The notes beneath the pieces were generated by a model that was not told the origin of the DNA, searched no databases, and saw only the letters and a list, made by a program, of their open reading frames with translations. Positions 5,722-9,270 of a stretch of 9,270 bases of DNA are shown here, in pieces. The first letter of the stretch is position 1. Each line of letters opens with the position of its first letter. The DNA comes from CAYLLT01 sp964591605 (lineage in GTDB: Bacteria > Planctomycetota > Phycisphaerae > UBA1845 > PWPN01), in NCBI GenBank assembly GCA_964591605.1, contig CAZQEN010000310.1:1-9270 (forward strand), given 5' to 3'. The position numbers and the translations under genes are program-made.

Positions 5722-6417
5722 TCAGAGGGCCCGGCGGAGCGTCGCGACCGGGCCGGCCGGTTCGGACATCTGCATACGCTGCTGGCGCAACCAGGTCAGC
5801 CAGGCGTCCATCCCCTTTCCCGTCTTGCTGGAGACCTCGAACACCTGGGCCCGCGTGTTGATGCGGGCCAGATCCCCGCGCATCCGCGAGCGGTCGAACT
5901 CGATGACCGTCATGAGATCGGTCTTGGTGAGGAGGATGGCATCTGCCTTTTGAAAGAGGGTGGGGTATTTGGCGACTTTGTCATCGCCCTCCGGGACGCT
6001 CAGGAGCACCACGCGGAGCCGCTCGCCCAGATCGAAATCGGCCGGACAGACCATGTTTCCGACGTTCTCGATGAACAGGAAGCCCAGGCGGGAGAGATCG
6101 AGATGTTCGAGCGCCTCGGCGATCTGGGTGGCGCACAGGTGGCAGCCGGTTCCCGTGTTGATCTGCACGGTTTCGGCGGCGAAGGGCTGCAGTCGTTCCG
6201 CGTCGCGGGTGGTCTGGAGATCTCCGACCAGGACGCCGCAGGAGTGGCTGGGCCCCAGGCTGGGGATGGTTTTCTCGAGCAGCATGGTCTTGCCGCTGCC
6301 GGGCGAACTCATGATGTTGAGGGCCAGCACGCCCGCGCGGGAGAGCCGCTCGCGGTTGGCGGCGGCGACGGCGTCGTTGGCCTTGAGGACGCTCTTGACG
6401 ACGTTGATGGTGGTCAT
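5722..6417 (-). CDS. hypB: HypB, GTPase for nickel insertion into [NiFe]-hydrogenase
   Basis: The predicted protein has 231 residues. HypB is a SIMIBI-class GTPase that, with HypA, delivers nickel to the hydrogenase large subunit in the cytosol. It opens with INVVKSVLKANDAVAAANRE, as HypB cores do. Walker A is SSPGSGKT (37-44). VGDLQTTRDAERL follows, then the metal-site loop GTGCHLC with C92 and H93, then FIENVGNMVCPADFDLGE. The guanine-recognition motif is TKTD, with Thr where many HypBs have Asn. The end has SSKTGKGMDAW. It lacks both the N-terminal CxxCGC nickel motif and a histidine-rich tract, so it is a metal-transfer GTPase without nickel storage. C95 sits where family members usually have an acidic residue. 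ATG 6417 overlaps the hypA stop (ATGA) and has a perfect AGGAGG upstream. It is the last gene of the hox block. Confidence 0.95.
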   Translation of the reverse strand: MTTINVVKSVLKANDAVAAANRERLSRAGVLALNIMSSPGSGKTMLLEKTIPSLGPSHSCGVLVGDLQTTRDAERLQPFAAETVQINTGTGCHLCATQIAEALEHLDLSRLGFLFIENVGNMVCPADFDLGERLRVVLLSVPEGDDKVAKYPTLFQKADAILLTKTDLMTVIEFDRSRMRGDLARINTRAQVFEVSSKTGKGMDAWLTWLRQQRMQMSEPAGPVATLRRAL

Positions 6418-6776
6418 GAAGCACCCGCCTCCTGCGTTTCGCAGACCACCGATCGCAGAAGGATGTCGTTGCCGGCGACGATGCGCGGCTCGCTCTGCTG
6501 ACACTGGGGACAGACGAAGTCGTCGAGGCTGGGCATGAACATGCAGCCGCAGGCGGCGCAGACCGCGACGATGCGCTCCTCGGCGATGCTGAGTTCGGCC
6601 CCTTCAGCGAGGGTGCCGCGGCTGGCGGCCTCGAAGCCCAGGCGGAGCGCCTCGGGAACGACCTGGCGCAGCGCGCCGACGCGGACTTCGACCTTCTGCA
6701 CGTGCGAGGCGTGATGCGAATCCGCCACCCGCAGGACTTCATCCAGCAATTCACCGACAATCGCCATCTCATGCAT
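6414..6776 (-). CDS. hypA: HypA, nickel-binding hydrogenase maturation factor
   Basis: The predicted protein has 120 residues, the usual length for HypA (110-120). HypA binds nickel at its amino terminus and passes it to HypB or the large subunit. It begins MHEMAIVGELLDEVLRVA; His2 in MHE is the essential nickel ligand, so this ATG is the right start. The zinc domain has two CxxC pairs, C73/C76 (CAACG) and C89/C92 (CPQC), which form the structural zinc site, plus an extra C78. The middle region VQKVEVRVGALRQVVPEALRLGFEAASRGTL is family-typical. The gene starts 4 bases after the stop of the protease gene, and its 3' end overlaps hypB by 4 bases, so hypA and hypB are translationally coupled. 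Confidence 0.95.
   Translation of the reverse strand: MHEMAIVGELLDEVLRVADSHHASHVQKVEVRVGALRQVVPEALRLGFEAASRGTLAEGAELSIAEERIVAVCAACGCMFMPSLDDFVCPQCQQSEPRIVAGNDILLRSVVCETQEAGAS
6428..6433 (-). promoter_or_regulatory. AGGAGG ribosome binding site of hypB
   Basis: On the minus strand AGGAGG lies 10 bases before the hypB ATG at 6417, inside the end of hypA. It fixes the hypB start and makes the upstream in-frame extension into hypA unnecessary. Confidence 0.7.
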
Positions 6777-6780
6777 GGCG

Positions 6781-7245
6781 TTACCCCCCACACCTCGCGG
6801 CGTCGACCAGCCCGACGACGCGATCCTCGGCCTGCTCGAGAGCGGAGCGCGTCGGAGGCGACAGGTCGTCGCCGAATCCGAGATCATGAGCCTTCACACA
6901 GACCAGAACTGCGGGCGGCATCGCCCACCCCAGCGATTCGCCCAACCCCAACAGCACGTCCGGCGGACAATGGTGCGTATCCAGGCCGCTGGGCCGGACG
7001 GCAACGAGCGGCTCGATCGAGACATCCGGTGAGGTCTGGCGGATGTCCGCATCGATGAAGATCGCCCGTCGCGACTGAGTCAGATCCTCGGCCAGTTCGG
7101 GGCCGAGCTGATGGAACTGCTGCACGACGACCTGCGGATCGGATGCGTACCGGGCTTCGAGCCGCTCCGCCAGGGCCAGGGCCACGCCGTCATCCCGGCG
7201 TCCCCGGTTTCCCCAGGCGATGATACGGATCGGATCCGTCAGCAT
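6781..7245 (-). CDS. hoxW: HoxW-like [NiFe]-hydrogenase maturation endopeptidase
   Basis: The predicted protein has 154 residues. It is a member of the HycI/HybD/HoxW endopeptidase family, which checks for nickel in the large subunit and then cuts off its C-terminal tail. It starts with a strand leading into WGNRGRRDDGVALALAERL; GN-x4-DDG is the family's first metal-binding motif (D19 as ligand). IFIDADI supplies D65, and H91/H92 in GLDTHHCPP fits the third, histidine ligand, as in HybD. THHCPPDVLLGLGESLG is a typical HoxW pattern. ATG 7245 overlaps the end of hoxH by 7 bases and has GAGGTG about 8 bases upstream. Being adjacent to hoxH, it is probably specific to it. The name hoxW rests on this context and on the motifs; family membership is firmer than the exact symbol. 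Confidence 0.88.
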   Translation of the reverse strand: MLTDPIRIIAWGNRGRRDDGVALALAERLEARYASDPQVVVQQFHQLGPELAEDLTQSRRAIFIDADIRQTSPDVSIEPLVAVRPSGLDTHHCPPDVLLGLGESLGWAMPPAVLVCVKAHDLGFGDDLSPPTRSALEQAEDRVVGLVDAARCGG

Positions 7246-8678
7246 GGGATGGCACCTCGTCTCAGCCGATCCAGTCGGCGCCCCTCTGCATCGAGAAGGT
7301 CGATGATCAGCGGCATCTGGCCGACGGCGTGGGTGCTGCAGGAGAGGCACGGGTCGTAGCAGCGGATGGCGGCCTCGACCTGGTTGAGCATGGGCTCCTG
7401 CAGCCGGTTTCCTTCGACAAACCGGCCGGCCACCGAGGCCACCGCCTGGTTCATCGCCCAGTTGTTCTGGCCGGAGGAGACGATCAGGTTGACGCGCTCG
7501 ATCGCGCCGCGTTCGTCGACCATGTAATGGTGGAAGAGGGTTCCACGCGGGGCCTCGATGACGCCGACGCCCTCGGGCAGCAGACTGGTGCTCTCGGCGA
7601 TGAGCTCGTCGCCGCAGATGTCGGGGTGATCCAGGAGCTGCTCGATCCGCTCGATGGCGTAGAGCACCTCGATGAGCCGGGCATAGTGGTAGTAGAGGGA
7701 GCCCTCGACCGGCCAGCCGTTGCCGATCTGGCGGAAGCGGATCAGCTCGGCCTGGGCCTCCTTTGTGTCGATGCTGTCGCAGTTGTTGAGGCGGGCGAGC
7801 GGTCCGACGCGATAGGAGCCCTCGGGATAGCCCATCGCCCGGTAGAACGGGAACTTGAGGTAGGACCAGTCTTCGGTGGCCTCGGCGATGAGCGAGAGAT
7901 AGCGGGCCGGGTCGTAGAAGTTCTCGAGGAGCCGTCCATCGGAGCCTTTGACGCGCAGCAGACCGTCATAGAGTTCGAGCTGCCCGTTCGAATTGACCAG
8001 CGAGAGGTAGTTGGTGGGGAAAGTGCCGAACTCGGCCACCAGCCGCGCATTCTGGTCATAGTAGCGGCGGATGATGTCGATCCCGCCCCGCGTCCACTGC
8101 CTGGCGTCGGCAACCTGCCGGCGGAGGGCGAGGGCGTCGTCGCGATCCAGGGGGCGGTTCATGCCGCCGGGGATGCACACATCGGGGTGAATGCGGCGTC
8201 CGCCGACAGCGGCAATGACCTCCTGGCCGAACTTGCGGAGGCGGATCCCGGCCCTGGCGGTCTCCGGCTGGGCGCTGATGAGCCCGAAGACGTTTCGCCG
8301 TTCGGGCGGACAGTCAAAACCCAGGAGCAGATCGGGGCTGGAGAGGTGAAAGAAGCTCAGGGCGTGGGACTGGACGATCTGCCCCATGTGCATGAGCTCG
8401 CGGAGCATCCGGGCCGTCGGGGGCGGCGTCACGTCACAGATGGCGTCGAGGGCCTTGACGCTGGCAAGGTGGTGGCTGACCGGACAGATGCCACAGATCC
8501 GCTCGGTGAGGGTCGGCATCTCGGAGAAGTGGCGTCCTTCACAGAACTTCTCGAATCCGCGGAACTCGACGACGTGGAACCGGGCGGACTCCACCTTGCC
8601 CTCATCGTCGAGTTGAATCGTGACTCGACCATGGCCCTCCACTCGGGTGATGGGATCGATCTTGATGGTCGTAGGCAT
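7239..8678 (-). CDS. hoxH: HoxH, large (NiFe active-site) subunit of a group 3d bidirectional hydrogenase
   Basis: The predicted protein has 479 residues; cyanobacterial HoxH is about 475. It carries the Ni-Fe(CN)2CO site that interconverts H2 with protons and electrons, usually exchanging with NAD(P)H through HoxF/U. It opens KIDPITRVEGHG. The L1 motif RICGICPVSH gives C62 and C65. SHALSFFHLSSPDLLLG, RNVFGLI, EAPRGTLFHHY and NNWAMN are strongly Hox-like. The L2 motif DPCLSCSTH gives C444, C447 and H450, completing the four cysteines that bind nickel. After H450 a 29-residue tail remains, the peptide removed on maturation. ATG 8678 is chosen because MPTTIKIDP matches other starts; further upstream in-frame residues (MPYSPPEKAP) lack a better ribosome binding site. 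It overlaps the protease gene downstream and follows hoxY after a 138-base gap. Group 3d assignment is by motif comparison from memory. Confidence 0.96.
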   Translation of the reverse strand: MPTTIKIDPITRVEGHGRVTIQLDDEGKVESARFHVVEFRGFEKFCEGRHFSEMPTLTERICGICPVSHHLASVKALDAICDVTPPPTARMLRELMHMGQIVQSHALSFFHLSSPDLLLGFDCPPERRNVFGLISAQPETARAGIRLRKFGQEVIAAVGGRRIHPDVCIPGGMNRPLDRDDALALRRQVADARQWTRGGIDIIRRYYDQNARLVAEFGTFPTNYLSLVNSNGQLELYDGLLRVKGSDGRLLENFYDPARYLSLIAEATEDWSYLKFPFYRAMGYPEGSYRVGPLARLNNCDSIDTKEAQAELIRFRQIGNGWPVEGSLYYHYARLIEVLYAIERIEQLLDHPDICGDELIAESTSLLPEGVGVIEAPRGTLFHHYMVDERGAIERVNLIVSSGQNNWAMNQAVASVAGRFVEGNRLQEPMLNQVEAAIRCYDPCLSCSTHAVGQMPLIIDLLDAEGRRLDRLRRGAIPC

Positions 8679-8816
8679 CGGTGCTTTCTCTGGAGGGCTA
8701 TATGGCAATTCTCATGCCGCGATCTTTGAGGTCTCCCGGGGGACGGTTGACCCCCTGGCCGGCCTCCCCGTCCGAGGGGCACAGGCAGCCCGGCGCGGGC
8801 AACCGGCTGACGAGGC
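8679..8816. other. hoxY-hoxH intergenic gap with GC-rich hairpins
   Basis: This is the only appreciable gap in the hox block; no gene is visible in either strand apart from frame shadows. Several short GC-rich stems occur, for example GGGGG (8738-8742) facing CCCCC (8751-8755) around an 8-base loop. Another is GCCCG-GCG-CGGGC nearer the hoxY end. No T-run follows them on the minus strand. They could modulate transcript stability or the HoxY:HoxH ratio, or simply reflect composition. A weak purine tract AGAGAAAG precedes hoxH. Confidence 0.35.
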
Positions 8817-9270
8817 CTAGTCATATCTCAGAACGGCGGGCTCCCGGGCCTCAGAAACCTGGAGAAGTCCGGCCAGGGCTCGCCAGATGGCCTCGGGGGT
8901 TGGCGGACAACCGGGGATCCAGGCGTCCACCTTCACGAACTCGTGGATTGGACGGACCTTGGGAAGCAATTCTGGGACTTCTTCCTGCGGGACGGCGCCC
9001 AGAGCGGTGCTCTCCACTTCGACGTAGGCCCGTTCGAGGATCTCATCGAGCGGGAACTGGTTTCGGAGCATGGGGACGCATCCAAAGCCGGCACAGTCGC
9101 CAAGTGACACGAGGACCTTGGCCTTTTCGCGCAACGTTTTGAGGACGTGCAGGTTCTCCTCGTTGGCTACACTGCCTTCGACGAGGCCGACGTCGCACTC
9201 CGGAATCTCCTTGAGGTCGGTGATGGGCGAGGCGACGACGTCGGCCAGGGCGGCCAGGTCGATGAGCTGC
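8817..9270 (-). CDS. hoxY: HoxY, small Fe-S subunit of the bidirectional hydrogenase (5' truncated by window)
   Basis: The C-terminal 150 codons of HoxY are visible; the frame stays open past the right edge, and full-length HoxY is about 180 residues. HoxY holds the proximal [4Fe-4S] cluster that moves electrons between the HoxH active site and the diaphorase part. Seen here are EIPECDVGLVEGSVANEEN, VLVSLGDCAGFGCVPMLRN and DAWIPGCPPTPEAI. These supply three of the four expected cluster cysteines: the Cys of ECDVG or the GDCAG Cys, plus the IPGCPP Cys. The remaining N-terminal CxxC is outside the window. GDCAGFGCVPMLRN resembles the cyanobacterial GDCAVTGNVTAMRN. A TTG at 9134 inside this frame is not the start, because conserved residues continue upstream. 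It ends TAG at 8817-8819. It should be first among the visible hox genes to be transcribed. Confidence 0.92.
   Translation of the reverse strand, partial: QLIDLAALADVVASPITDLKEIPECDVGLVEGSVANEENLHVLKTLREKAKVLVSLGDCAGFGCVPMLRNQFPLDEILERAYVEVESTALGAVPQEEVPELLPKVRPIHEFVKVDAWIPGCPPTPEAIWRALAGLLQVSEAREPAVLRYD

Noticed and set aside
7329..8729. A 466-codon open frame on the + strand opposite hoxH
   Set aside because: hoxH on the other strand has every catalytic motif; this frame is compositionally an antisense shadow (Asp/Gly/Val-rich) without recognisable motifs.

Overview
This window is GC-rich and holds two gene blocks that face each other. Positions 1-5710 on the + strand carry most of a SUF iron-sulphur cluster assembly operon: the 3' part of sufB, then sufC, sufD, sufS, sufU and a sufT/DUF59 gene. 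Positions 5722-9270 on the - strand carry the distal part of a bidirectional (group 3d, Hox-type) [NiFe]-hydrogenase operon. Read 5' to 3' on that strand, it runs hoxY (cut by the window edge), hoxH, a HoxW-like maturation protease, hypA and hypB. The two operons converge with only 11 bases between the stop of sufT and the stop of hypB, and I see no classical hairpin-plus-T-run terminator there.

The SUF block is of the SufU type. SufS has the histidine that swaps onto SufU zinc in the Bacillus system (H368 here), and SufU has the Cys-Asp-Cys-Cys zinc set. SufBCD is the scaffold and ATPase complex, SufS mobilises sulphur from cysteine, SufU takes the persulphide from SufS, and SufT is a MIP18/DUF59 maturation factor. 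In the Hox block, HoxH is the nickel-site subunit and HoxY the small Fe-S subunit. HypA and HypB deliver nickel, and the protease removes the 29-residue HoxH tail once nickel is in place. The electron-transfer partners (HoxE/F/U) would lie beyond the right edge, if present.

The unusual feature is how often the SUF operon is interrupted. A two-gene RelE/ParE toxin plus Phd/YefM antitoxin module (388-937), visibly lower in GC than its surroundings, sits between sufB and sufC. The sufC-sufD gap holds a short CGCAGAG-type tandem repeat and a perfect 8-bp stem. The sufS-sufU gap holds a 162-bp element bounded by about 32-bp inverted repeats, each resembling a REP hairpin. The sufU-sufT gap holds another repeat-like motif. 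The Hox block, by contrast, is tightly packed with overlapping genes except for a 138-base gap between hoxY and hoxH.

The organism is probably a GC-rich bacterium outside the Proteobacteria. The SufU-type SUF operon with sufT, the repeat types and the Hox hydrogenase would fit a planctomycete or a relative, but this is a low-confidence guess from general knowledge. All the genes belong to recognisable families; I found no convincing wholly new system. The most distinctive points are the toxin-antitoxin module embedded in an essential operon and the REP-pair element next to the sufU ribosome binding site.
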